A DNA stretch of 64,000 bases from Prosthecobacter debontii (GCA_945862245.1 CAMAXN010000005.1:28755-92754), one strand, 5' to 3'; shown: positions 1-9,147, counted from the stretch's first letter. Notes: a model not told the origin generated them from the letters alone. Numbers and translations are program-made.

Positions 1-120
1 TGGGTTTCATAAGATTCAATTTGATAGCGGTTTTGACAGAGAGTTTACAGCAAAACGCTCGATTTAATTGCATAATTTTGCAATATTTTTCATATGTAAT
101 CCGCGCCCGGATTTAACTCA

Positions 121-917
121 GTGTCTTGCCTCTCACTCATCATCAAAAAGGGACACGAATGCCAGACTAAGCATACTGCAATTGTGAGTCGCATTTATGA
201 TCGAAATCGCGATGCAACCATCGCCTTATCGCGTGGGTATGCCGAACAGCTCAATGCCTCGCTAATGGAGCGGACGAAGCCGGAAAAACTGCAAAAAGCC
301 CAAGCGTTCCAAGCAAGTCTAGATGAGTTACGCACAGTGGTGACGATCTACCGCCAGCTTGATAAAGCGGACGTTGAGATCACAGCATGGGTCAAGGAGA
401 TCCTCGAATATATGCCGGAAAGACAGCAACCCGCAGGTGGTGCTCTGCCTAAACTGGGCACGAAGGTAAAGGAGGCTGGTGAAGAAAGCAAAATAGAGCT
501 CTCCAAAGATGTAACCATTACCTTCTGCTGGTGCCCTGCGGGGAAATTCACGATGGGGAGCACACAATCCGAAGCCGATCGAAGCGGTGATGAGAATCAA
601 GTAAAGGTGACTTTAAGCGAAGGGTTCTGGATGGCAAAGACCGAGGTAACCCAAACGCAGTGGCAGGCAGTGATGGGGGAAAATCCAAGCCATTTCCAAG
701 GTGCCAATGACCCGTGGAAAAAGTCAGTTGGGACGATGCCCAAGAGTCCCTAACGACGCTTAACACCATCGTAGGGGACTCAGATGGAGGGAAGATGGTT
801 CTGCCGACGGAAGCGCAGTGCGAGTATGCGGCACGGGCTGGGGAAACAGGTACCTATGCAGGCGGCACGGTGGGTGAGGTGGCTTGGTATAAGCGGAGTT
901 CTAAATCCGTGGATTAG
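121..917 (+). pseudogene. Broken SUMF1/formylglycine-generating-enzyme-like gene
   Basis: Two overlapping ORFs in different frames together give the start of an FGE-sulfatase (SUMF1) domain. The first carries the PAGKFTMGSTQSEADRSGDE and FWMAKTEVTQTQWQAVMG blocks. The second resumes with EKVSWDDAQESLTTLN and LPTEAQCEYAARAGE. The break is at about 712-716: inserting one base after the codon for Asp in GANDP restores PVEKVSWDDAQ. The second frame stops soon after VAWY, so the C-terminal half of the domain, including the region that normally reads GNVWEW, is missing. The first 100 residues are helical and resemble the linker helices of verrucomicrobial and planctomycete kinase-like proteins. The ORF opens with GTG at 121 and no clear ribosome site. 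The truncated 3' end lies 30 bp from the tmRNA gene. I read it as a dead remnant; a sequencing error could explain the frameshift but not the truncation. Confidence 0.8.
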
Positions 918-946
918 GATTCGTAACTCAATATAAAATGAATGGG

Positions 947-1300
947 TGGAGGCGAGGGGAGTCGAACCCCTGTCCGGAACGCCATCTACGCAGGCTTCTA
1001 CACGTTTAGCGGATCATCTGGTGTTTCGGAAGCGCTGGGCCGATCCGCCGCGTTGCTTTTCCTAGGATCCTGTTTGGTCTCGAAAGGGCGCCCGTTTCCC
1101 CGGCTCCCGATCCAGTCTGCTAAGTTTCGCCGCCTCCCCTAACAGACATTAGGGATTTGACGTGACCGTCAATTAAGCGGCCAATGCGAGCTCGTTGGAG
1201 TCTGCATTTATTTGTTTTGAACGGCTTTTAAGGAGGCCAGCCGATCAACCTCCACGTGCAGCCAGCGCTTCAGACATTCCGTCGAAACCAGAACGCCCCC
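947..1300 (-). ncRNA. ssrA: tmRNA (trans-translation RNA)
   Basis: On the minus strand the 5' end GGGGGCG pairs with CGCCTCC at the 3' end to form a seven-pair tRNA-like acceptor stem. The 5' part continues TTCTGGTTTCGACGG, the conserved tmRNA start. The 3' part has a T arm, AGGGG-TTCGACT-CCCCT. A short reading frame encodes ADSNELALAA and stop, a typical degradation tag ending in ALAA, preceded by ATAAAT where other tmRNAs have ATAGTC. The discriminator is A; the next genomic bases read CCC, so the CCA tail seems not to be fully encoded. Length is about 354 nt, normal for one-piece tmRNA. It rescues stalled ribosomes and tags the nascent chain for proteolysis, together with SmpB, which is not in this window. 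The plus-strand ORF across its 3' half is a shadow. Confidence 0.95.
1173..1205 (-). other. tmRNA-encoded proteolysis tag frame (ADSNELALAA)
   Basis: Reading the minus strand from the resume codon GCA gives ten codons, ADSNELALAA, and then TAA. The C-terminal ALAA is the usual ClpXP/ClpAP recognition end. The resume codon choice rests on the alanine codon and the upstream ATAAAT motif; it is not experimentally known. Confidence 0.88.
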
Positions 1301-1558
1301 ATTCGCTAAGCAAATTACTATAGCGAGGGGGAGCTTTTATTAAAGGGAAATTTTCGGGTAAGCGATAAATGCCGGCTACGGAGCGGGAGGTGCGGATTGG
1401 ATGGCGCGCAGGCGAAGAAATGCATGCGGGTTTTTAATTACGGATTTTTGGCGATGCCACCGTTATAAATGACAAATAATTACCTCCGCGCTTATCGATA
1501 TTTGGGGACTGGCGAATATAGATGGACACGATAGGGTAATTCTTTACAGGCTCCTTTC

Positions 1559-2170
1559 ATGAAAGCACTGCTGCCCGTCCTGTTCATATCCGCTTCATTT
1601 GCTATCGCCTCGGATGAGGGCTTCGTATCCCTAATGGACGGCAAGACCTTCAAGGGCTGGAAGATGGCCACTGAGAACACCGAAACATGGAAGATCGAAA
1701 AGGGCGCGTTCGTGGCGAAAGGCCAGCGCTGCCATCTCTTCTATGAAGGCGATGGCAAGCCTTTCAAGAACTTCCACCTCAAGGTCGAGGTCATGACAGA
1801 GCCGAATTCGAACGGCGGTATCTATTTCCACACCGCCTACCAAGAAAAGGATTGGCCGCGTATGGGCTTCGAGTGCCAGGTAAACGTGACCCAGGGGGAT
1901 CCGATCAAAACCGGCAGCCTCTATGCCCTAAAAAATCTAGATGTCACTCCTGCCAAGGACAAAAAGTGGTGGACGCAGGAGATCATCGTCGAGGGCAGCG
2001 AGGTGACGGTGAAAATCGACGGCGAGACCGTCCTTGAATATACCGAGCCGGAGGGCACCAAGCCGGGCAATCCTTTCACGCGCAAACTCGCAGAAGGCAC
2101 CTTCGGGCTGCAGGCACATGACCCCGGCAGCGTTGTCCGCTATAAGAATATACGCGTGAAGCGGCTGTGA
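1559..2170 (+). CDS. Secreted DUF1080 (3-keto-disaccharide hydrolase-like) protein
   Basis: This 203-residue protein begins with a signal peptide (MKALLPVLFISASFAIAS) and then consists of a single DUF1080 jelly-roll domain. Family hallmarks are FVSLMDGKTFKGWK near the start, NSNGGIYFHTAYQ in the middle and FGLQAHDPGSVVRYKNIRVK at the end. The family is greatly expanded in Verrucomicrobiota and Planctomycetota, and some members act on 3-keto-glycosides in the periplasm. The exact substrate cannot be read here. The ATG at 1559 follows an AGGCTCC stretch rather than a good ribosome site but is the only start that gives a full signal peptide. It lies between the tmRNA and a decayed sulfatase, with no obvious operon partner. 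Confidence 0.9.
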   Translation: MKALLPVLFISASFAIASDEGFVSLMDGKTFKGWKMATENTETWKIEKGAFVAKGQRCHLFYEGDGKPFKNFHLKVEVMTEPNSNGGIYFHTAYQEKDWPRMGFECQVNVTQGDPIKTGSLYALKNLDVTPAKDKKWWTQEIIVEGSEVTVKIDGETVLEYTEPEGTKPGNPFTRKLAEGTFGLQAHDPGSVVRYKNIRVKRL

Positions 2171-2229
2171 GAAAAATAAACGAATCAATGCGTTTCGATC
2201 TCGCTGTAAGACAGGTATTGGGAGTTTTT

Positions 2230-3126
2230 TTACTTTAAGGGCGGCGGGTATTGCTTGAGATACACGGCGGCCGCTTCGCGGAGTTTTCCCGCAATTTCAG
2301 GATGATCGGCGATGAGATTCTTTTCTTCGAGCGGGTCATCGATAAGATGGAAAAGTGATTCTTCGATCTGTGAGGCTTTTGTTTCCCCGCGTTCGCCATC
2401 TTGGCCGGGACTTACGACATCGCGGTATTCGTGCGGGTGGTGGAGTTTCCATTTCCCGTCGGATGTCAACGCGGCTTCGAGGGTGTTATCGGTCGAAATG
2501 AAGTAGTGATCATGCGGGTTTTCTGCGCCCTCATCGCCGCTCATAAGAGGCCAAAGGTTTTTGCCATCAGTGGAGTTTTCCTTGAGTGAAATGCCTGCCA
2601 AGGCGGCAAGAGTGGGCCAGAGATCGATCGAGCCAAAGGCGCGGTCGTTGACCGTGCCGGGCTTGAGTCGCGCGGGGTATTTCACGGTGAGCGCGGAACG
2701 GACGCCGCCCTCGAAGCTAGTGCCCTTGTGCTCGCGGAAGGGGGTTTTCCCGGCGTGGTTGCCGAACTCCTCCCATGGCCCGTTGTCGGTGGTAAAAAGG
2801 AAGATGGTATCGTTCTCGATGCCGGTCTCGCGGAGCGCGGCCATGATTTCACCCACCGACCAGTCGATCTCCATCATGACCAGCGCGTTTTTCAGGTAAG
2901 CACCGTTCGCGGCTATGGAATCCATCACGGGTGTTTCCGCGAATTGGTGGCCTAGAAAACTCATCGCGTCGAAGCGGTGGTCATCGGAGAGGATGTAGAC
3001 AACGTTGCGCGGCTTCACGCCGGAAATGGTATCGGGCACTACTTCCTTCGGCGCGGGACTGACGGCGGCTAGCGCGGGCAAGATTAGAACCATGTTAATG
3101 AGGGAGTGACTCGCTTTTCTATACAT
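2230..3126 (-). pseudogene. Arylsulfatase remnant lacking the catalytic segment
   Basis: The frame is open but the protein is about 300 residues where family members have about 450-520. The N-terminal block RNVVYILSDDHRFDAMSFLG and the C-terminal half (FTTDNGPWEEFGNHAG, then FREHKGTSFEGGVRS, DLWPTLAALAG) are good sulfatase sequence. After GAYLKNA the text jumps to LVMMEIDWSVGEIMAALRE, so the middle third is gone, including the C-x-P-S-R segment whose Cys becomes formylglycine. An active enzyme is therefore very unlikely. The deletion kept the frame. I prefer the Met at residue 19 of the track ORF, because it begins a signal-peptide-like stretch. Nothing shows whether the shortened product is made. 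Confidence 0.83.
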
Positions 3127-3282
3127 ATAATCTTTCGTAGTTTTAAAAATGAAAAGTAACGCTCGAATACAGTCGTTCATTCGAATATAGCATTCTATAT
3201 TTGCATAACATCACACGATGGGCTTACTTAAATAGAAAGAAATTATTTTGCCTCGTTTCACCTTGATTCATTGTCTCGGTCT

Positions 3283-5061
3283 ATGTCCCAGAATCTAACA
3301 TGGCCGCCCTCGCCGGCGGTAATGCAGTCTCTTCTTCCCGCGTTCGATTTCACCACCGTGGTCACTTCGAGCGATTTCGGTATAGTTTTTTTTGCCAACC
3401 AGAAATCCCTTGATCGGCAGGTTGCGCTGAAGGCTTTCTCCCCTGCACTCGCCGCCATTCCCAATTTCCGCAAGGACTTCGAAACATCCTCGAAGCTCGC
3501 CGCCAGGCTCCGCCACACGAATCTAATCGGCATTCTCGATTCCGGCGAGGTGGGCGGCATGCTCTACCTCGTGATGGAGTTCGTGCCGGGGAAATCCCTT
3601 GCCTGTTCTACGCAAGGGCAAATCATTGAGTTCGGGCAGTCACTGATGATTGTCGATGCGATTTGCGAGGGTCTCGCCCATGCCCACGACTCTGAACTCG
3701 TCCACGGCCACCTCGACAATCTCAGCATCCTGCTCAATCAGAACGGGGTTCCGAAGATCGGAAATTTCGGTTTGGGGCGTGCCGTGCACACCGATCCGCA
3801 AGTGGATGTGCCCTTGCATTTCACGGCGCCTGAGGTGTTGGAGAATCCCTCTGCATTTACCAAGGCATCCGATGTATATTCCGTCGCCACGCTGTTTTAC
3901 GAAATGGTTACCGGTAAGCTTTTCTCGCCCCATGCACCACCGCTATCTAGTGTTTGTGGTTGCAGTGCAGCGGTGGATTCCGTGCTGAAACGGGGAACCG
4001 ATCCCGATCCGCTCGAGCGTTATTCAGATGCCGGTGCCTTCCAGTTTGCCCTCAAGCAAGCGGTCGGTGCTAAAAAAGTACCTGTAGGCGCCTCCGCCAC
4101 TGCAAGACCGTCTCCTGTTTCGACTCTCGCCAGGCCACTGCCCAAAGCCGGCTTCGATTCGAAGCTGATAGTCAAGATCACCATCATTATCGTTCTACTC
4201 ATCGCGATTTTCATAACATGGGAAATTCGGGAAAAAGCCCTAACTAATTATGAAAGGGAGAAGCAGGAGATCCTTGCCAAGCAGAAGTTCGCGAAGGACC
4301 AAGCCGTCGCGCAAATGGAGGAGATGAAAGCTCTTGAGAAACCGCTGAGGCCCGTCCGTCCAGATCGCATACCTAAAGAAAGTGGGATAGAGGAGCGTCC
4401 AGCCGATTCCCTCGAACGCTTGCCCTCCGCCCCGGCGATGCCTAGGTCGGAGGGTGAAAAGGCACCCAAGCTCGACTCTACCTTACCTCACGGAAATACC
4501 AATGTCACAGGACTCGATAGCAATGTAGCAGGAGTCGATAGCAAGGTCGCGGAACTCGATAGTAATGTCGCGGAACTCGATAGCAAGGTCGCGGAACTCG
4601 ATAGCAAGGTCGCGGAACTCCTCCTTGCGGCTGCCGAAAAACGCGAAAATGAGCATAACGACAACATCAAGAGTCTGCATTGGGCTCTCGGTTCCTACAT
4701 CAGGAATCTCAGTAGTGGTGGCAAGGCGCAGTTCGAACCCAGCGTCAACGCCATTTTAAAACTTGTGGAAGACAATCGCCTGAAGATCGAAGAGATAAAG
4801 GATATGGGGAAGAAGGATGTTTTCAGCCTCTCGAATGAGATGCTGAAACTCGGCAATTACCACAGTGACAAACAGATCCAGATCGATACTCAGGCGGAGG
4901 CTCGCATCGGCAAAATCCGCGATGCCTACGTCGCCAAAGTCACGGTCATTAAGGACGAGGCTGCAGCCGCGGGACAGGTTAAAGTCGCCGCAGATATCCA
5001 GAAGCTCATCAAGGACGCCGAGGATCTCGATTCTTGGGCCGAGTCCTTCGGCGGGAAGTAG
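3283..5061 (+). CDS. Membrane-anchored pseudokinase with heptad-repeat coiled coil
   Basis: Residues 20-270 or so have a Ser/Thr kinase fold: a glycine-loop-like SSDFGIVFFA, the ATP lysine in RQVALKAF and an APE-type FTAPEVLE. The catalytic loop reads HGHLDNLSILL instead of HRDLKPxNILL, and the metal motif reads NFG instead of DFG. The catalytic Asp, the loop Lys and Asn, and the metal-binding Asp are thus all replaced. One transmembrane helix (KITIIIVLLIAIFITW) at about 310 follows. A charged linker, five tandem LDSxVAE heptads and a long helical C-terminal region come after it. I infer a scaffold or sensor rather than an enzyme. The ATG at 3283 is preferred over the TTG at 3271. No partner gene is obvious; the next gene is a methyltransferase on the same strand 250 bp away. 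Confidence 0.85.
   Translation: MSQNLTWPPSPAVMQSLLPAFDFTTVVTSSDFGIVFFANQKSLDRQVALKAFSPALAAIPNFRKDFETSSKLAARLRHTNLIGILDSGEVGGMLYLVMEFVPGKSLACSTQGQIIEFGQSLMIVDAICEGLAHAHDSELVHGHLDNLSILLNQNGVPKIGNFGLGRAVHTDPQVDVPLHFTAPEVLENPSAFTKASDVYSVATLFYEMVTGKLFSPHAPPLSSVCGCSAAVDSVLKRGTDPDPLERYSDAGAFQFALKQAVGAKKVPVGASATARPSPVSTLARPLPKAGFDSKLIVKITIIIVLLIAIFITWEIREKALTNYEREKQEILAKQKFAKDQAVAQMEEMKALEKPLRPVRPDRIPKESGIEERPADSLERLPSAPAMPRSEGEKAPKLDSTLPHGNTNVTGLDSNVAGVDSKVAELDSNVAELDSKVAELDSKVAELLLAAAEKRENEHNDNIKSLHWALGSYIRNLSSGGKAQFEPSVNAILKLVEDNRLKIEEIKDMGKKDVFSLSNEMLKLGNYHSDKQIQIDTQAEARIGKIRDAYVAKVTVIKDEAAAAGQVKVAADIQKLIKDAEDLDSWAESFGGK
4511..4615 (+). repeat. Five 21-bp tandem repeats encoding coiled-coil heptads
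   Basis: Five consecutive 21-bp units built on ACTCGATAGCAAGGTCGCGG encode LDSNVAG, VDSKVAE, LDSNVAE, LDSKVAE and LDSKVAE. The last units are identical or nearly so at DNA level, which suggests recent copy-number change by slippage. The period of seven residues matches one coiled-coil heptad, so adding or losing units would lengthen or shorten the coil without breaking it. It lies inside the pseudokinase gene. Confidence 0.95.
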
Positions 5062-5314
5062 GAGTGATGTCCTCCAAGCGCAGGGAGAGGCTGCCTTAGG
5101 CTACCTTGCAAATGCCGTTTCGATGGCAAGAACCTAAGCGCCATTATTGCGGTCATGGACATCGGCGGATTCCGATCCGCCACTTCATGCCTTTGCAGTT
5201 CCGTTTTGTTATTCGCGACAGTTCGTTTTGATGTTCAGTTGAATTTTCTAGGATGAGATTATTTTTTGCGTATTCCGTCTTTTTGCTTGCTCGCAATCTG
5301 TTTATAGAAAGAGC

Positions 5315-6442
5315 GTGAGTTTAGAGGAAACTGAAGCATGGAACACAGCGGATTACCCGCCGATGAGCCATCCTACGGCGGATCCTGCGGTGAACGCCGC
5401 GGTGGCGCGGGCGGCTGGGCTGGATGTCACCGAATCGGCAGGCGCGCGGATCCTTGAGATCGGCTGTGGGGAAGGGCACCACTTGCTCTCGCTGGCGAAC
5501 CGCTGGCCGGGCGCCGTGTGCATTGGGCTGGATGCTTTCCCTAAGGCGATCCACCGCGCTCGCAGCCGCGCGCAGCGGGCAGGTTTGAAAAATGTGAGGT
5601 TGTGCGAGGCGAGGCTCTCGGATTTCGAGCCGGACGCGCCCTTCGATTTCATCATCGCGCATGGATTTTTCTCCTGGGTGCCAGATGAGGTGAAGGTGGG
5701 GCTGATGGATTTCATTGCGAAACACCTCGCGCCGCACGGGGTGGCGGTGGTTAGCTTCAATGTGGCGGCGGGTTGGAAGGAGCGGATGATCGTCGTAGAG
5801 AAAGCGCGGGCAATTATGAACGCCGGTGCGGAAGATGTGATGCAGGCGCTGGCACTTTATCAAACGGCAGCGGAGGAGGGGAGGGAGCGGGAAATCATCG
5901 ATGACATGCTCGCGAAAGGCACGGCGGTGCTCGCCCACGATGACTTTGCGCCGGTTATGGACGCGTGGTCGCTCGGGGCTTTCGTGAAACTAGCGGAGTC
6001 GCACGGGTTGGCGTGGCTCGGGGATTCGGTCTCGGGCGTAAAGGGCAACGATGCGGCGGACAACATGGCGGGCAGGACGTTCCGCAGCGAGTTACTTTGC
6101 CGAGGGGGTGCGGTGTTAGGAGAGGCAAAGAAGCCGGTTGGAGAGGTGTCTCTCCATGAGAAGACGAGGGTAGATGAAGAAGCCGGCCAGAGACGTGGCT
6201 GTCGATTATTGGATTTCCCGAAACTCGATGAATGGCGCATGACCTGCGCACGCGAGGCTTTGCCCTTGCCGGATGCGGAGCTTAAGCCCTGCGTGTTCAC
6301 CTTTCCTCAACTCAAGGTGCTCATCGCGATGGACGGCACCCGCTCCGTCTATGAACTCTCACGCCACGCGAAGGAAGTGGCGCCGGAGTTGGATTTCGTA
6401 CCGTGGCTGAAGCACGTGGCCGGGCGCGGACTGCTGAGCTGA
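5315..6442 (+). CDS. SAM-dependent methyltransferase with regulatory domain
   Basis: The N-terminal half is a class I methyltransferase: motif I is ILEIGCGEGHHLLSLA, followed by the acidic loop CIGLDAFPKAI, and FDFIIAHGFFSWVP matches the next motifs. Residues after about 200 fit the methyltransferase regulatory domain seen in larger relatives, and the C-terminal stretch (QLKVLIAMDGTRSVYEL...) resembles the small winged-helix end of that group. The start is GTG at 5315, with AGAAAGAG just upstream. Substrate unknown. It stands alone, about 250 bp after the pseudokinase gene and convergent with mutS. Confidence 0.82.
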   Translation: MSLEETEAWNTADYPPMSHPTADPAVNAAVARAAGLDVTESAGARILEIGCGEGHHLLSLANRWPGAVCIGLDAFPKAIHRARSRAQRAGLKNVRLCEARLSDFEPDAPFDFIIAHGFFSWVPDEVKVGLMDFIAKHLAPHGVAVVSFNVAAGWKERMIVVEKARAIMNAGAEDVMQALALYQTAAEEGREREIIDDMLAKGTAVLAHDDFAPVMDAWSLGAFVKLAESHGLAWLGDSVSGVKGNDAADNMAGRTFRSELLCRGGAVLGEAKKPVGEVSLHEKTRVDEEAGQRRGCRLLDFPKLDEWRMTCAREALPLPDAELKPCVFTFPQLKVLIAMDGTRSVYELSRHAKEVAPELDFVPWLKHVAGRGLLS

Positions 6443-6595
6443 TATACCCAGCCAGTAGAGATCATGGACTAAAGTGAAAAACAGTTGTGCATTTGGCGCC
6501 GTCAGAAAAATTGGTTCATCTTTGCAAAGTTGAACCGAAAAGAGACACAAGCTCGAAGATATCATCCTGCTGCCGCGTGAATGCTACCGCTCTGA

Positions 6596-9091
6596 TCAGA
6601 AATCGAACAAGCTCATTTGGGGGGTCTCCGCGCGGGGTAGGGTGTCTTCGAGCTTGGTGGTCTTGGGTTTGGGGTGCAGGTCCTTGGCGGCGGGTTTGGT
6701 GGAGTTCATCTCTAGGTGGGAGAGGATGGCTTTGGCGCGGGCGAGGACGGGTTTGGGTAAACCTGCCAAGCGGGCGACCTGGATGCCGTAGGATTTATCG
6801 GCGGGGCCGGGGAGGATCTTGTGGAGGAAAATGATTTCCTCGTTCCATTCGCGGACGGCGACGTTGTGGTTGGTGACGGCTTCGCGGGTGTTGGCGAGGT
6901 CGGTGAGCTCGTGGTAGTGGGTGGCGAAGAGGGTGCGGCATTTCACCACGTCGTGGAGGTGCTCGGCTACTGCCCAGGCGATGGAGAGGCCATCGAAGGT
7001 GGCGGTGCCGCGGCCGATTTCATCGAGGATGACGAGTGATTTCTCGGTGGCGTGGTTGAGGATGAGGGCGGTTTCCGACATCTCGACCATGAAGGTGGAT
7101 TGGCCGCGTGAGAGGTCATCGGAGGCGCCGACGCGGCAGAAGATGCGATCTACTAGGCCTATCGTAGCTGCGTCTGCTGGAACGTATGCTCCGATCTGCG
7201 CCATCAAAGTGATAAGGGCGAGTTGGCGGATGTAGGTGGATTTTCCGGCCATGTTAGGACCGGTGAGAATCTGGAGGCGGGAGCTTTCTGGGAGGAGTTC
7301 GGTGTCGTTGGGGACAAATTTGGTTTCCGTGAGGGTTTGCTCGAGGACGGGGTGGCGTCCGTTGATGATAATGAGTTCGGTGCCCTGAGTGAGGGTAGGG
7401 CGGCAGTGGCGGTGAAGCTGAGCGTTATCGGCGAGGGAGCAAAGGACATCGATCTCGGCGATGGCGGCAGCGGTTTCCTGGAGGGGGCGGAGGTGGGTAA
7501 CTACCTGCTGGCGGAGGCCGAGGAAGAGTTCGTATTCGAGCTGTTTGGAGCGTTCCTCGGCACCTAGGACTTTGTTCTCCATTTCCTTGAGCGCGGGGGT
7601 GATGTAGCGCTCGGCGTTCGACATGGTTTGCTTGCGGGTGTAGTCATCGGGGACTTTGGCAAGCTGGCTGGTGGTGATCTCAATGAAGTAGCCGAAGACG
7701 TTGTTGAATTTAATCTTGAGAGAGTCGATGCCGGTGCGCTTGCGCTCGTCTTTCTGGAGGCGGGCGATCCAATCCTTACCACCGCGCGCTGCGGAGCGGA
7801 GTTCGTCAAGCTCGGGGGAGTGGCCGTCGCGGATGATGTTGCCGTCTTTGATGTTGGCGGGGGGCTCGTCGCTGAGAGCGGCTTCTAGGATTTCGGTGAG
7901 TTCGGGGAGGGGGTGGAGGTGGGAGAGGATTGATGATTGTTTATTAATGATTGTTGATTGGAAGAGGGAGGAGAGGTCGTCTTTTAGCGCTGGGATCTGT
8001 TTGAGGGAGATGCAGAGGGACTGGAGGTCGCGGGGGTTGCCGGAGTTTTGGGAGAGGCGGGAGGTGGTGCGCTCAATGTCGCGGATATTTTTTAGGGACT
8101 CTCTTGCTTTCGAGAGGAGGAAGGGTTCGGCTAGGAGGGCGGCGATGTTTTCCTGGCGGGCGGTGAGTGTTTCAATTTCGCGTAGTGGATGCAGCAACCA
8201 ACTGCGGAGGAGGCGCGCGCCCATGGGGGTATGGGTGCGGTCGAGGACGTGGAGAAGGGTGTGCTTGGGGCCGGAGCGGGAATCGATGAGGTCGAGGTTG
8301 CGCTGTGAGGCTTGGTCGATGAGAACATGACGACCGTTTTCTAACAGTCGTGGGGCATTCAGGTGCTCGCAGGGACGGCGGAGTTGGTGGATGAGGTAAT
8401 GGAGGGCGGCACCGGCGGCCGAGGCAGCGGCGGGGAGGTTTGCGCAGCCAAAGCCATCGAGCGAGTGGACGTTGAAATGCTTTTTCAACAGATCGACGGC
8501 ATGTTCGGGCAGGAAGGTATAGCCATCGTAGGGGAGGGCGTGGGGATGGTTTTCCGAGAAATCGGAGATCTGGTGATCGGGGATCAGTAGCTCGGAGGGG
8601 GATATGCGGGCGAGCTCGTCGAGGAGCTGGGCGGTGTCGGTAAACTCGGCGATGATGAACTCGCCGGTGGTGTGATCGATGGCGGCGAGGCCGAAGGAGG
8701 TTTTATTTTTCGAGAGGGCGGCGAGGTAGTTCGGGCGTTGGTCGTCGAGGAGGGTGAGGTCGTCGATGGAACCAGCGGTGAGGATGCGGGCGATCTCTCG
8801 ATCAACGAGTTTCCCAGGGATAGCCTCGGAAGTTTGCTCGGCAATGGCGACGCGTTTTCCCGCTTTCAGCAGGCGGGCGATGTAGTTTTGAGCGGCATGG
8901 TAGGGGACTCCGCACATGGGCGTGCCGCCGCGTTTCGTGAGGGCGACGTTGAGGATCGGCGCGGCGGTTTTCGCATCCTCGAAGAACATTTCGTAGAAAT
9001 CGCCCAGTCGGTAAAAAAGAATGATGTCAGCAGGCAGGCTTTTCCTCATGGCGAGGTATTGAGCCATCATGGGGGTGGTGGTGCCGGACAT
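6596..9091 (-). CDS. mutS: DNA mismatch repair ATPase MutS
   Basis: The 831-residue product is full length for MutS-I. The N-terminal mismatch-binding domain has the Phe-x-Glu motif in GDFYEMFFEDA and the MCGVPYHA block. The C-terminal ATPase has Walker A GPNMAGKSTYIRQ at about residue 613 and Walker B VILDEIGRGTATFDG, and the FATHYHELT motif is present. It binds mismatches and loops in newly made DNA and recruits MutL. MutL is not in the window. Its start lies about 100 bp from the divergent exonuclease gene, and an AT-rich dispersed repeat sits between them. Confidence 0.98.
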   Translation of the reverse strand: MSGTTTPMMAQYLAMRKSLPADIILFYRLGDFYEMFFEDAKTAAPILNVALTKRGGTPMCGVPYHAAQNYIARLLKAGKRVAIAEQTSEAIPGKLVDREIARILTAGSIDDLTLLDDQRPNYLAALSKNKTSFGLAAIDHTTGEFIIAEFTDTAQLLDELARISPSELLIPDHQISDFSENHPHALPYDGYTFLPEHAVDLLKKHFNVHSLDGFGCANLPAAASAAGAALHYLIHQLRRPCEHLNAPRLLENGRHVLIDQASQRNLDLIDSRSGPKHTLLHVLDRTHTPMGARLLRSWLLHPLREIETLTARQENIAALLAEPFLLSKARESLKNIRDIERTTSRLSQNSGNPRDLQSLCISLKQIPALKDDLSSLFQSTIINKQSSILSHLHPLPELTEILEAALSDEPPANIKDGNIIRDGHSPELDELRSAARGGKDWIARLQKDERKRTGIDSLKIKFNNVFGYFIEITTSQLAKVPDDYTRKQTMSNAERYITPALKEMENKVLGAEERSKQLEYELFLGLRQQVVTHLRPLQETAAAIAEIDVLCSLADNAQLHRHCRPTLTQGTELIIINGRHPVLEQTLTETKFVPNDTELLPESSRLQILTGPNMAGKSTYIRQLALITLMAQIGAYVPADAATIGLVDRIFCRVGASDDLSRGQSTFMVEMSETALILNHATEKSLVILDEIGRGTATFDGLSIAWAVAEHLHDVVKCRTLFATHYHELTDLANTREAVTNHNVAVREWNEEIIFLHKILPGPADKSYGIQVARLAGLPKPVLARAKAILSHLEMNSTKPAAKDLHPKPKTTKLEDTLPRAETPQMSLFDF

Positions 9092-9110
9092 GCGTGGATG
9101 CTGCGTGGCG

Positions 9111-9147
9111 AAACTTTAAACTTCAAATTTTAAACTCAAAGAAGAGG
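9111..9147. repeat. AT-rich dispersed intergenic repeat (copy A)
   Basis: The stretch AAACTTTAAACTTCAAATTT followed by TAAACTCAAAGAAGAGG matches several other intergenic sites in this window. It lies just upstream of mutS in the mutS/exonuclease divergent region. Confidence 0.65.

Noticed and set aside
942-1142. 66-residue plus-strand ORF MGGGEGSRTPVRN...
   Set aside because: It lies antisense to the tmRNA 3' half; its sequence is the complement of the T arm and acceptor stem.
4511-4615. Possible CRISPR array
   Set aside because: Tandem 21-bp units with no spacers, in frame inside a coding region.
5085-5145. Possible terminator or degenerate palindrome after the pseudokinase gene (GGCTGCCTTAGGCTACC... 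and GGCAAGAACCTA)
   Set aside because: Pairing is short and interrupted, with no U run; not strong enough to list.
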